A stretch of 64,000 nt of DNA from an uncultured Flavobacteriaceae bacterium (lineage in GTDB: Bacteria > Bacteroidota > Bacteroidia > Flavobacteriales > Flavobacteriaceae), in NCBI GenBank assembly GCA_905182295.1, contig CAJJAZ010000007.1, positions 62,001-126,000 on the forward strand. The letters are read 5' to 3'. Below the pieces are notes generated by a model. It was not told the origin of the DNA, did no database searches, and saw nothing but the letters and a program-made list of their open reading frames with translations. The position numbers and the translations under genes are program-made. Of the stretch, positions 37,030 through 46,114 are shown in pieces (position 1 is the stretch's first letter; each line of letters starts with the position of its first letter).

Positions 37030-38397
37030 TTATCGCTGAATCTTATTAGGAAATTTCACCACGCTTTCCTGTCCGTTAGCGCCTACGGCCGATACCCCAA
37101 AAAAGTAGTTGTCTACCACCATTCCTTTTAAGGTAAAAGAAGTCACATTGCCCACATTTCTAGACATATCCCAGGTAGGAGAGGTGGTGTCTCTCCAATA
37201 AATTTTATACCCAACAGCTCCTGGCACTGCATCCCAAGAGAAGGTAGCTGCTGATGCTACGGCGCCTCCTAAGGCCACTGTTTCTGGAGGGGTAGGTGCC
37301 CATGCTAAACCCGCTAGAGAAATGGCATTTACTGCGGTGAGTTTGGCAGCATAATCAAAGTTTACATGTTCTAGGACATCGCCGTAGGCAATACCCCCTT
37401 CTTCTCTTATATCTTGGTGTTGTTGGGTGTAGTTTTCATGGGCTTCCATGATTCTAACTCCAGCAAAACCAGCGTCATTAAAAGGTCTGTGGTGGCCCCC
37501 TCGTCCAAATCTATCCAATCTATAGATGAGCATTGGATTCATTTCTGGCATGTATTTTTTTACTTGCTTGTGAATGTGTCTGGCCAATTGTCTGGAAATA
37601 CCATCTACCTCTCCACCATAGAAACGTCTGGCATTTCTTTCTCTTTCTGTTTCTGTTGGGGGAACTGGCTCAGAAAAAATTCTAAAATCAGTATTGCTAA
37701 TCGTTCCATCTACACCGGTAATATTACCTATCATGTCGTTATTTAAAATCCCAATAATTTCCCATCCTTGTGCTTTGGCATATTCCGCCAATCCTTTTCC
37801 ACCAAATAAGCCTTGCTCTTCACCCGAAAGCCCAACATATATAATACTGTTTTCAAAAGTGTATTTAGACAATACTCTTGCAGCTTCCAGTGTTCCAGCC
37901 ATACCAGAGGCGTTGTCATTGGCTCCTGGAGAAGTGGAGGTATAGTCTGTTGGATCACTGACTCTGGAGTCAATGTCTCCACTCATAATGATAAATTTAT
38001 TGGGGTATTTACTGCCTCGTTGAATAGCCAACACATTGACAATATTAACATCTTTAACGATTCTACCGTTGGTTCCTTTTTTGACTAAATTCCCTTGGTA
38101 AAAAACTTCCAAGCAATCCCCACAATTGGCAGCGGTGTTTTCAAAACTTTTTTTGATCCATCTTCTTGCAGCCCCTATACCTGTTTTATTAGAGAGGGTG
38201 TCTGACAGCGTATGTCTGGTGCCAAAATTAACCAGGCTGGTCATATCTTGTTCTATGCGCGTTGCAGACACCTGATCTATGATTGAATAGATGTCCTGAT
38301 CTGTCTGTGCTTGAACGTTTGTAGTGCTCAGCCCAAAAAAGAGTAGCGACAATAAAGTGAAAAAAGGCATCTTGAAAGCGAAACTTAGGTTTTTCAT
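37030..38397 (-). CDS. M28 family peptidase with C-terminal fibronectin type III-like region
   Basis: FIIMSGDIDSRVSDPTDYTSTSPGANDNASGMAGTLEAARVL...VGLSGEEQGLFGGKGLAEYA; C-terminal FSWDAVPGAVGYKIYWRDTTSPTWD. Confidence 0.88.
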   Translation of the reverse strand: MKNLSFAFKMPFFTLLSLLFFGLSTTNVQAQTDQDIYSIIDQVSATRIEQDMTSLVNFGTRHTLSDTLSNKTGIGAARRWIKKSFENTAANCGDCLEVFYQGNLVKKGTNGRIVKDVNIVNVLAIQRGSKYPNKFIIMSGDIDSRVSDPTDYTSTSPGANDNASGMAGTLEAARVLSKYTFENSIIYVGLSGEEQGLFGGKGLAEYAKAQGWEIIGILNNDMIGNITGVDGTISNTDFRIFSEPVPPTETERERNARRFYGGEVDGISRQLARHIHKQVKKYMPEMNPMLIYRLDRFGRGGHHRPFNDAGFAGVRIMEAHENYTQQHQDIREEGGIAYGDVLEHVNFDYAAKLTAVNAISLAGLAWAPTPPETVALGGAVASAATFSWDAVPGAVGYKIYWRDTTSPTWDMSRNVGNVTSFTLKGMVVDNYFFGVSAVGANGQESVVKFPNKIQR

Positions 38398-38449
38398 GGG
38401 TGGATGGTTGTTTAATTTAAAAAAACTAAAAATACAATTATTAGCGGAT

Positions 38450-39889
38450 TTATTTAAGATTCTGAAGTATGGGTTTGGCCAATTCTTTTAAATGGGTCAA
38501 CAAAGCGCTTAAGATTTCTGGATCTGTTTTTGGATTCATAATAGTGACCCTAAGGTAATGGGTACCCCTGAGTTTTGTTTGTACGATATAAAAGGAACCT
38601 TCTTGAACCAATGCAAATCTCAAGCGTTCATTTAATGTATTGAGCTCTTTTTCAGACAGTTGTTTTTGTACCATCCTAAAACAGACAATATTGGTCTGTG
38701 GCTCTAATGCCAATTCAAAATTGGCGTCTTTTTTGATGATTTCTGAAAAGCGGCGACCCATTTGGTAAAGCTTAGTCACAAATTCATCGAATACTGAGGG
38801 GCCGTATTGATTCAGTAATACAAACCAATGAATAGACATCATACTTTTAGTGCATTCAAAGGTACGCTTGGCCATATTGTACCAATCCTCATGATCTGCA
38901 TCTGACAATAAATAATCTGCTTTTTGACTGAAGGTTTGGTAACTGTGTGAACCGTCTTTAAATAATAGTGCAGTGGTCAATGCAGGCATCATCATCATTT
39001 TGTGGCCGTCTATGGCTACCGAATCTGCTTTTTCTATACCCGCTAAATCTTTTTTAAAGTGTTGGGCGTAAATGGCTGCTCCGCCATGGGCAGCATCTAC
39101 ATGAAACCACAGCCCGTGCTTTTGAGCAAAAGAAGCGATCTCGTCTAATGGATCTATGGTTCCAGTGGCTGTAGAGGGGGCACTACCTACAATAGCAAAC
39201 ACCTGAATCCCCTCCTGCTTTGCTTTTTCTATGGTGGCCTCCAAGGCCTTGGTATCCATAGCGTAATTTGTTGTTGCCGGGACTTTTAAAATACCCTTAT
39301 CTCCCAAGCCCATAATTCTTGCCGCTCGGTCTACACAATAGTGCGCTTCTTCACAAACTAGAATACCTAGGGATTCTTCATGTCCATTTTTCCATACACC
39401 GGAACGGTCTTTTACACTTCTAGCAGCTAGTAAAGCGGTAAGGTTGGCTAGAGTGCCGCCTGAGGTAAGGTAGCCCCTTGCATGGGAGTCAAACCCTAAT
39501 TGAGAACACAATTGATCTGTAATAATACGTTCTATAGCTGTATTGGCTATGCCCATTTCATATACCGCAGAACCATTGTTTAAAAAAGAGGTGAGCATGG
39601 AGGACACTGCTGTAATAGGGGCCGGTGGGGCTACTTGGTGCCCTATGTATTTGGGCTGGTGTACGTGTATGGACCGGTCAATAAGGTCCTGAACCAAGGT
39701 TTGGAAATCTTGCTTTTCTGGGTATTCTTCCCAGAATTTTCTTTCTATTTCAGGGTCTGTATACGGGATGGTTTTGTGGGTAGCCTTTTGAGCTGCTTTT
39801 AAGTGTTTACCCAATAGGTCCACCATTTGGTGTCCATGAGTTTGGAAGGCGTCTGCTGCGTAAACTTTTGCTAAAATGGATGCTTTCAT
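38450..39889 (-). CDS. PLP-dependent decarboxylase (group II type)
   Basis: PKYIGHQVAPPAPITAVSSMLTSFLNNG, GYLTSGGTLANLTALLAAR, FHVDAAHGGAAIYAQ, SVAIDGHKMMMMPALTTALLF. Confidence 0.88.
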   Translation of the reverse strand: MKASILAKVYAADAFQTHGHQMVDLLGKHLKAAQKATHKTIPYTDPEIERKFWEEYPEKQDFQTLVQDLIDRSIHVHQPKYIGHQVAPPAPITAVSSMLTSFLNNGSAVYEMGIANTAIERIITDQLCSQLGFDSHARGYLTSGGTLANLTALLAARSVKDRSGVWKNGHEESLGILVCEEAHYCVDRAARIMGLGDKGILKVPATTNYAMDTKALEATIEKAKQEGIQVFAIVGSAPSTATGTIDPLDEIASFAQKHGLWFHVDAAHGGAAIYAQHFKKDLAGIEKADSVAIDGHKMMMMPALTTALLFKDGSHSYQTFSQKADYLLSDADHEDWYNMAKRTFECTKSMMSIHWFVLLNQYGPSVFDEFVTKLYQMGRRFSEIIKKDANFELALEPQTNIVCFRMVQKQLSEKELNTLNERLRFALVQEGSFYIVQTKLRGTHYLRVTIMNPKTDPEILSALLTHLKELAKPILQNLK

Positions 39890-39948
39890 AGGAATTTCTA
39901 AAGCCTCTAAATTAAGTTAAAACACTTAATAATTAGGGGTACAGGATG

Positions 39949-39981
39949 CAAAAAAAAAAGCGCCACCCGAAGGGTGGCGCT
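39949..39981 (-). terminator. Terminator of beta-oxidation operon
   Basis: AGCGCCACCC-gaa-GGGTGGCGCT stem with A-tract on the + 5' side (U-tract on minus). Confidence 0.88.
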
Positions 39982-40034
39982 ACATACATAAAATATAAAA
40001 ACCAGTAATAAGTATGTATCTACTTTAAGAATGT

Positions 40035-41843
40035 TTAGTCAAAGCTGTATCCGTTGTCTGCAGCCACTTTATCTGCAATGAGATGGGTGAGGGCTACAAT
40101 GTTAGGGTAGTTGGTGTACTTGGTGAAACGTTTAAGTCCCATGAGCATCATACGCTGTTCGTCTCCTTCTGCAAAAGAAATAACAGCTTCTTTTCCTCTA
40201 GATTGAACAATTTCTACCGCCCTGTAAAGGTACAGTTGCGTCATGGCAATTTGTGTCTTTTGAGCGTCTTCTCCAAAACGTTTGGCGTTTTTCTCTGTTC
40301 TGAGTAGGGTAGATTCCGCCATATACACTTCGATAAGGATGTCTGCTGCAGCCATTAATAATTGCTGATGGGATTCTAGATCTGGTCCAAATTTTTGTAC
40401 GGCAGATCCTGCGACCATTAAGAACACTTTTTTAAGTCTCTTGATAATGTCTTTTTCCTCTGCAAACAATGTGCTGTAGTCAGGTGTGTCAAAAGAAGGA
40501 ATTCCCATGAGCTCTTCACCAACAGCAGTTGCTGGGCCTAATAGGTCTACATGCCCCTTCATGGCTTTTTTCACAAGCATTCCAACGGCTAACATTCTAT
40601 TGATTTCATTGGTTCCTTCGTAGATTCTTGAAATTCGAGCATCTCTCCAAGCAGACTCCATAGGCGTGTCTGCACTAAAGCCCATACCGCCAAAAATTTG
40701 AATTCCTTCATCTGCACATGCCTGAACATCTTCAGATACGGCTACTTTTAAGATAGAACACTCAATGGCATATTCTTCTACGCCTTTTAATTCTGCATCT
40801 TGATGTGAGTTACCCTCCGCTTCTCTGAGCGAAATTCTGTCTTCAATATTTTTAGCAGCCCTGTACGAGGCAGCTTCATCTGCATAGGTATTGGTAGCCA
40901 TAGCGGCAATTTTGGTCTTAATAGCTCCAAAGTTTACGATAGGCGTTTTAAACTGAACGCGCTCGTTGGCGTAGTTAACGGCCTCTTTAATAATCCTTCT
41001 TTGGGCGTCCAAACAAGCTGCTGCTAATTTGATTCTACCCACATTAAGCGCATTCATCGCAATTTTAAAACCATTCCCTCTTTCTGAGAGCATATTTTCT
41101 GCAGGCACCTTGGTATCTGTAAAAAATACTTGACGGGTAGAGGAGGAGTGAATCCCTAGCTTCTTCTCTTCATCTCCCATGGTAATTCCATTGGAGGGAT
41201 CATTTTCTACAATGAAACCAGTAATATTTTTGTCGTTTTCTATACGAGCAAATACTATAAACATATTGCAGAAGCCCGCATTGGAAATCCACATTTTTTG
41301 ACCTGATATAAGGTAGTGGCTTCCATCTTCAGATAAAACTGCTTTGGTTTTACCAGAGTTTGCGTCTGATCCTGCGCCTGGTTCTGTAAGGCAATAGGCA
41401 CCAAACCATTCTCCAGTAGCCAATCTAGGCACGTATTTTTGTTTTTGTGCTTCAGTACCATATAGTGTAATGGGCATGGTGCCAATTCCAGTATGCGCTC
41501 CAAAAGCGGTACTAAAAGATCCTGTTGCGCCTGATATATAGTCACAAACTAACATAGTAGAGACAAAACCCATTCCTAAACCACCGTATTGCTCTGGTAC
41601 CGCAACACCTAAAAGACCCATTTCACCTGCTTTACGCATGGTTTCTTCTGTAAAGGCGTAGTCTTTCTTTTCAAATCTTTCCCAATGTGCCCACAGCTCT
41701 TTGTCTACAAACTCTTTGGTACTATCACGCATCATTTTTTGCTCTTCACTTAGATCTTCTAAGGTGAAAACATCTTCACAGGCCGTTTCTTTTACTAAGA
41801 ACTGTCCTCCGCGTAACAATTCATTTTGTTCTGTTGCACTCAT
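40035..41843 (-). CDS. acyl-CoA dehydrogenase family protein
   Basis: AFGAHTGIGTMPITLYGTEAQKQKYVPRLATGEWFGAYCLTEPGAGSDA, KMWISNAGFCNMFIVFAR, DEGIQIFGGMGFSADTPMESAWRDARISRIYEGTNEINRM. Confidence 0.95.
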   Translation of the reverse strand: MSATEQNELLRGGQFLVKETACEDVFTLEDLSEEQKMMRDSTKEFVDKELWAHWERFEKKDYAFTEETMRKAGEMGLLGVAVPEQYGGLGMGFVSTMLVCDYISGATGSFSTAFGAHTGIGTMPITLYGTEAQKQKYVPRLATGEWFGAYCLTEPGAGSDANSGKTKAVLSEDGSHYLISGQKMWISNAGFCNMFIVFARIENDKNITGFIVENDPSNGITMGDEEKKLGIHSSSTRQVFFTDTKVPAENMLSERGNGFKIAMNALNVGRIKLAAACLDAQRRIIKEAVNYANERVQFKTPIVNFGAIKTKIAAMATNTYADEAASYRAAKNIEDRISLREAEGNSHQDAELKGVEEYAIECSILKVAVSEDVQACADEGIQIFGGMGFSADTPMESAWRDARISRIYEGTNEINRMLAVGMLVKKAMKGHVDLLGPATAVGEELMGIPSFDTPDYSTLFAEEKDIIKRLKKVFLMVAGSAVQKFGPDLESHQQLLMAAADILIEVYMAESTLLRTEKNAKRFGEDAQKTQIAMTQLYLYRAVEIVQSRGKEAVISFAEGDEQRMMLMGLKRFTKYTNYPNIVALTHLIADKVAADNGYSFD

Positions 41844-41864
41844 AATAGGAAGTTTATTAATGTT

Positions 41865-43055
41865 TTAATTTAAAAATTCAAATATCCCAGCAGCGCCTTG
41901 CCCAGTTCCCACACACATGGTCACCATGCCGTATTTACCCTGCATTTTTCTAGCCCTCATCTCACTGAAGAGCTGTACCGAAAGCTTTGCTCCAGTACAG
42001 CCCAAGGGATGTCCTAGTGCAATGGCACCACCATTGACATTGATCATATCTGGATTCAAGTCTAGTGCTCTAATCACGGCTAATGATTGGGAGGCAAAAG
42101 CTTCATTTAATTCAATTAACTCTATGTCATTTTGAGACAATCCAGCTTGTTTTAAGGCTTTAGGGATGGCTTTTACAGGACCAATACCCATAATTCTTGG
42201 CGGCACACCTGCCGCTGCATAATTGACCATCCTTGCAATAGGTTCTAGTCCAAGTTCTTTAACCATGTCTTCACCCATCACCAATACAAAGGCAGCTCCA
42301 TCACTCATTTGTGACGAATTTCCTGCGGTAACGGATCCATCTGCAGCAAATACCGGCCTCAATTTAGACAGTGCCCCTACATTAGTTCCTTTCCTAGGCC
42401 CTTCATCTTGGGTAACTGTATATGATTTTACTGACTTTTTACCTGATTCATCTAAAAAGGTTTCTTCAATATTGATCGGGACAATCTGATCGTTAAACTT
42501 TCCTTCTGCCTGTGCTTTTAATGCTTTTTCATGAGAAGAAAATGCAAAGGCATCTTGATCTTCACGAGAAATATTAAATTCATTGGCTACAGCTTCTGCA
42601 GTTAAGCCCATTCCCCAATAATAGTCTTCATGACCGTCTTTGGCTAAGGCGTAGTCTGGAGTAGGTTTGTACCCCCCCATAGGTATGTAACTCATACTTT
42701 CTGCACCACCAGCAATAATACAGTCTGCCATTCCAGATTGAATTTTTGCTGTAGCCATGCCTATGGTTTCTATACCAGAGGCACAATATCTATTGACCGT
42801 TACCCCAGGGACATCTTCAATTTTAAGTCCCATTAAAGAAATGAGTCTGGCCATGTTTAAGCCTTGTTCTGCCTCAGGCATAGCGTTACCCACCATGACG
42901 TCGTCTATTCTAGTTTTATCTAATTCTGGCAATTCCTTGAACATATATTCCAAGGTTTCTGCCGCTAATTCATCAGGTCTTTTAAATCTGAATACGCCTT
43001 TAGGTGCTTTACCAACTGCCGTTCTATACGCTTTAACTATATATGCTGTTTTCAT
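41865..43055 (-). CDS. acetyl-CoA C-acyltransferase (thiolase)
   Basis: VNRYCASGIETIGMATAKIQSGMADCIIAGGAESMS, NGGAIALGHPLGCTGAK, GMVTMCVGTGQGAAGIFE; start MKTAYIVKAYRTAVGK at 43055, shorter than the track ORF. Confidence 0.95.
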   Translation of the reverse strand: MKTAYIVKAYRTAVGKAPKGVFRFKRPDELAAETLEYMFKELPELDKTRIDDVMVGNAMPEAEQGLNMARLISLMGLKIEDVPGVTVNRYCASGIETIGMATAKIQSGMADCIIAGGAESMSYIPMGGYKPTPDYALAKDGHEDYYWGMGLTAEAVANEFNISREDQDAFAFSSHEKALKAQAEGKFNDQIVPINIEETFLDESGKKSVKSYTVTQDEGPRKGTNVGALSKLRPVFAADGSVTAGNSSQMSDGAAFVLVMGEDMVKELGLEPIARMVNYAAAGVPPRIMGIGPVKAIPKALKQAGLSQNDIELIELNEAFASQSLAVIRALDLNPDMINVNGGAIALGHPLGCTGAKLSVQLFSEMRARKMQGKYGMVTMCVGTGQGAAGIFEFLN

Positions 43056-43063
43056 AAGTCTGA

Positions 43064-45469
43064 TTAGTTTCTTAAAGGTTTTCCTACTTTGAGCATATGT
43101 TGAATACGCTCCAGTGTTTTTCGTTCCGTACAAAGAGACAAGAAAGCTTCTCTCTCTAGGTCTAACAGATACTGTTCGTTCACTAGGGTAGGTTCAGAAA
43201 GATCTCCACCTGCCATGACGTAAGCCAATTTATTGGCCATTTTTTGGTCATGTGCTGAAATATATTTACCCGCTTGCATGGCATCTGTTCCCACTAGAAA
43301 CATACCAAGGGCTTGTTTTCCAAGTACTTTTATGTCATTCCTTTTTGCTGGTTGAGAATACCCAGATTCTGCCATTAATTTAGCATGTGCTTTTGCTGTG
43401 GCTATTTGCCTGTCTTTATTCACGACAACTATATCCTTTCCTTTTTGTAAGATACCACTGTCGAAAGCTTCGTAAGCAGAGGTAGCTACTTTAGCCATAC
43501 CAATGGTTAAGAAATACTCTTGAAGTACATTGAGTTCTACGTCATTTTTCTTAAAGGTATCTGAAGCCCTTAAAGTCATTTCTTTGGTTCCACCACCACC
43601 GGGGATTACACCAATACCAAACTCTACCAAACCTATATAGGTTTCTGCGGCAGCAACTACTTTGTCTGCATGAAGCGACAATTCACACCCTCCACCAAAT
43701 GTCATTCCATGGGGCGCAGCTACAGTAGGGATAGCGGAGTAACGCATTCTCATCATGGTGTCCTGGAACATTTTAATAGCCATATTTAGCTCGTCATATT
43801 CCTGTTCTACAGCCATCATGAAAATCATACCAATATTGGCCCCTACAGAAAAATTAGGTCCTTGGTTTCCAATCACCAATCCTTGAAAATTCTTTTCCGC
43901 AATGTCTACGGCAGTGTTTAATCCTTGGAGTACTTCCCCTCCAATGGTGTTCATTTTTGATCTAAATTCAAGATTTAAAATACCATCTCCAATATCGTGT
44001 AGTACCACACCAGCATTTTTATATACGGCAGGTTTTTCTCTAATATTATCTAAAATAATAAAGGCGTCTTGACCTGGTTTTTTCTCAAAGACCTTTGCCC
44101 CAATTTCATAATAATAGGTGGCCCCGTCTTTCACTTCATAGAAACTTGCTTTTCCATCTGAAACCATGTCGTGTACCCAAGAGGCCACTTTTTGTCCAGA
44201 GGCCTCAGCAAGTTCAATTCCTTTGGCCAAACCAACTGCATCCCAAATTTCAAAAGGACCGTGTTCCCATCCAAAGCCTGCTTTCATGGCGTCGTCTATT
44301 TTGTATAGGCTCTCAGATATTTCAGGAATCCTTTGAGATACATAAGCAAATAGAGCGCCAAAAGATTGTCTATAAAAATCTCCAGCTTTGTCCTTGCCGG
44401 CAATTAGAATAGGAAATCTATCGGCTACATGATCAATAGTCTTGGTCCCCTCCAGGGTGGCAAATGAAGCCCTCTTTTTGGATCGGTATGCTAAAGTATC
44501 TAAATCTAGAGTGAGTATTTCTGAACTGCCATCTGCCTTTTTTTCTTTTTTATAGAATCCTTGTCCTGTTTTACTCCCCAACCATTTGTTGGCCATCATT
44601 GTTTTTACAAATTCAGGCAACTCAAATAAGGCATGCTGTTCGTCATTAGGGCAATTATCTTTAATGCCATTGGCTACATGTACCAACGTGTCTAATCCTA
44701 CTACGTCTACCGTTCTGAAAGTAGCAGATTTAGGTCTACCGATTACGGGTCCCGTAAGTTTGTCTACTTCTTCAACAGTCATTCCCATACTTTTAACGGA
44801 GTGGAATAAACTTTGAATGCTAAAAATACCGATTCTATTCCCTATGAAAGCAGGGGTGTCTTTAGCCACTACTGCTGTTTTACCTAGAAATTGCTCTCCA
44901 TAATTCTCTAGGAAGTCCAATACATGTTGTTGTGTCTTTGGGCCAGGAATAATTTCAAATAATTTTAAATAACGGGCTGGGTTAAAAAAGTGGGTGCCAC
45001 AGAAATGGGCTTGGAAGTCTTCAGAGCGTCCTTCACTCATAAAAGAGATAGGAATACCGGAAGTGTTAGAGGTAATAAGTGTTCCCGGTTTTCTGTATTT
45101 CTCAATGGCTTCAAATACTTGCTTTTTAATGTCAAGACGTTCTACGACCACTTCAATGATCCAATCTACAGAAGCAATTTTATCCAAATCGTCTTCTAAA
45201 TTTCCTATGGTAATTCTATTGGCGAATTTTTGATCGTAAATAGGAGCGGGTTTAGATTTTAAAGAAGTCGCCAAAGCCTCTTTAACAAGTCTGTTTCTTA
45301 CTGCTTTATCTTTGATCGAATGTCCCGCAGCAGATTCTTTGTCTGTTAGGGTATTTGGTACAATATCTAATAGAAGGACTTCTACCCCAATATTGGCAAA
45401 ATGACAAGCAATTCCACTTCCCATAATTCCAGATCCAATGACTGCAACTTTTTTAATGTGTTTGTTCAT
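43064..45469 (-). CDS. 3-hydroxyacyl-CoA dehydrogenase/enoyl-CoA hydratase fusion
   Basis: VAVIGSGIMGSGIACHFANIGVEVLLLDI, HFFNPARYLKLFEIIPG, C-terminal crotonase GQNGPNFSVGANIG-like segment and GGGCELSLHADKVVAA. Confidence 0.95.
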   Translation of the reverse strand: MNKHIKKVAVIGSGIMGSGIACHFANIGVEVLLLDIVPNTLTDKESAAGHSIKDKAVRNRLVKEALATSLKSKPAPIYDQKFANRITIGNLEDDLDKIASVDWIIEVVVERLDIKKQVFEAIEKYRKPGTLITSNTSGIPISFMSEGRSEDFQAHFCGTHFFNPARYLKLFEIIPGPKTQQHVLDFLENYGEQFLGKTAVVAKDTPAFIGNRIGIFSIQSLFHSVKSMGMTVEEVDKLTGPVIGRPKSATFRTVDVVGLDTLVHVANGIKDNCPNDEQHALFELPEFVKTMMANKWLGSKTGQGFYKKEKKADGSSEILTLDLDTLAYRSKKRASFATLEGTKTIDHVADRFPILIAGKDKAGDFYRQSFGALFAYVSQRIPEISESLYKIDDAMKAGFGWEHGPFEIWDAVGLAKGIELAEASGQKVASWVHDMVSDGKASFYEVKDGATYYYEIGAKVFEKKPGQDAFIILDNIREKPAVYKNAGVVLHDIGDGILNLEFRSKMNTIGGEVLQGLNTAVDIAEKNFQGLVIGNQGPNFSVGANIGMIFMMAVEQEYDELNMAIKMFQDTMMRMRYSAIPTVAAPHGMTFGGGCELSLHADKVVAAAETYIGLVEFGIGVIPGGGGTKEMTLRASDTFKKNDVELNVLQEYFLTIGMAKVATSAYEAFDSGILQKGKDIVVVNKDRQIATAKAHAKLMAESGYSQPAKRNDIKVLGKQALGMFLVGTDAMQAGKYISAHDQKMANKLAYVMAGGDLSEPTLVNEQYLLDLEREAFLSLCTERKTLERIQHMLKVGKPLRN

Positions 45470-45472
45470 ATA

Positions 45473-45934
45473 TTATGACTTAATACTTTTTTCTTCTATT
45501 TGGTATATTTCTTTATGCGCTATAAGCGAATTAATCCGATCAGTCACCTCAAAAAATGCTTTTAATTGTGATTTACTCACCGCATTTTCTACCACTTTAT
45601 TAAATTGTAACACCACTTGTTTAGAGATATTTCTCTTTTCTAGACCACTAGGTGTTAAGTGAATTAGTACGCCCCTTCCATCTAAGGGGTTGGGTTTTCT
45701 CACTATAAAATCGCGTTCTTCCAACGTCTTTAAAATTCTGGACAAACTGGTCGCCTCAATACCCATCATTGGGCCTAGTGCGGTAGAGGGTGTGCCTGTT
45801 TTTGGGTCTATACTTAGAAGTGTGAACCCAAGTGTCATAGTGGTGCCAAAATTTTTAGCCTCTTCATTATACATCTTACTTACCGCTTGCCAAGTGGTTC
45901 TAAGCGTGTAATCTATGGTTTGTTCTTTACTCAA
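45473..45934 (-). CDS. MarR family transcriptional regulator
   Basis: LGPMMGIEATSLSRILKTLEERDFIVRKPNPLDGRGVLIHLTPSGLEKRNI; 3-bp gap to the HAD/crotonase gene. Confidence 0.93.
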   Translation of the reverse strand: MSKEQTIDYTLRTTWQAVSKMYNEEAKNFGTTMTLGFTLLSIDPKTGTPSTALGPMMGIEATSLSRILKTLEERDFIVRKPNPLDGRGVLIHLTPSGLEKRNISKQVVLQFNKVVENAVSKSQLKAFFEVTDRINSLIAHKEIYQIEEKSIKS

Positions 45935-45953
45935 AATGGGGATTTATTTCTAC

Positions 45954-45961
45954 CAAATATA
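45954..45961 (-). promoter_or_regulatory. Candidate Bacteroidota -7 element of marR operon
   Basis: Minus strand TATATTTG (TAnnTTTG), 20 bp upstream of the marR start. Confidence 0.5.
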
Positions 45962-45966
45962 GTAAA

Positions 45967-45990
45967 ATTTATTATGCATGCATAGTAAAT
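45967..45990. promoter_or_regulatory. 24-bp palindrome, candidate MarR operator
   Basis: ATTTATTATGCATGCATAGTAAAT; palindromic except one symmetric pair. Confidence 0.6.
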
Positions 45991-46051
45991 TAGTAAAAAT
46001 GTTTTTGTCTAAGTACGCATGCATGATCGCTAATGATGGATAAGTTTTACC

Positions 46052-46079
46052 AAAAAAAAACCCCAACAATTTGCTGGGG
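46052..46079 (-). terminator. Terminator after acyl-CoA synthetase gene
   Basis: AAAAAAAAACCCC-aacaatttgct-GGGG; U-tract on minus strand. Confidence 0.65.
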
Positions 46080-46114
46080 CGATTATAGATGCCTTAAGTT
46101 CAATTTAAAGTGAA

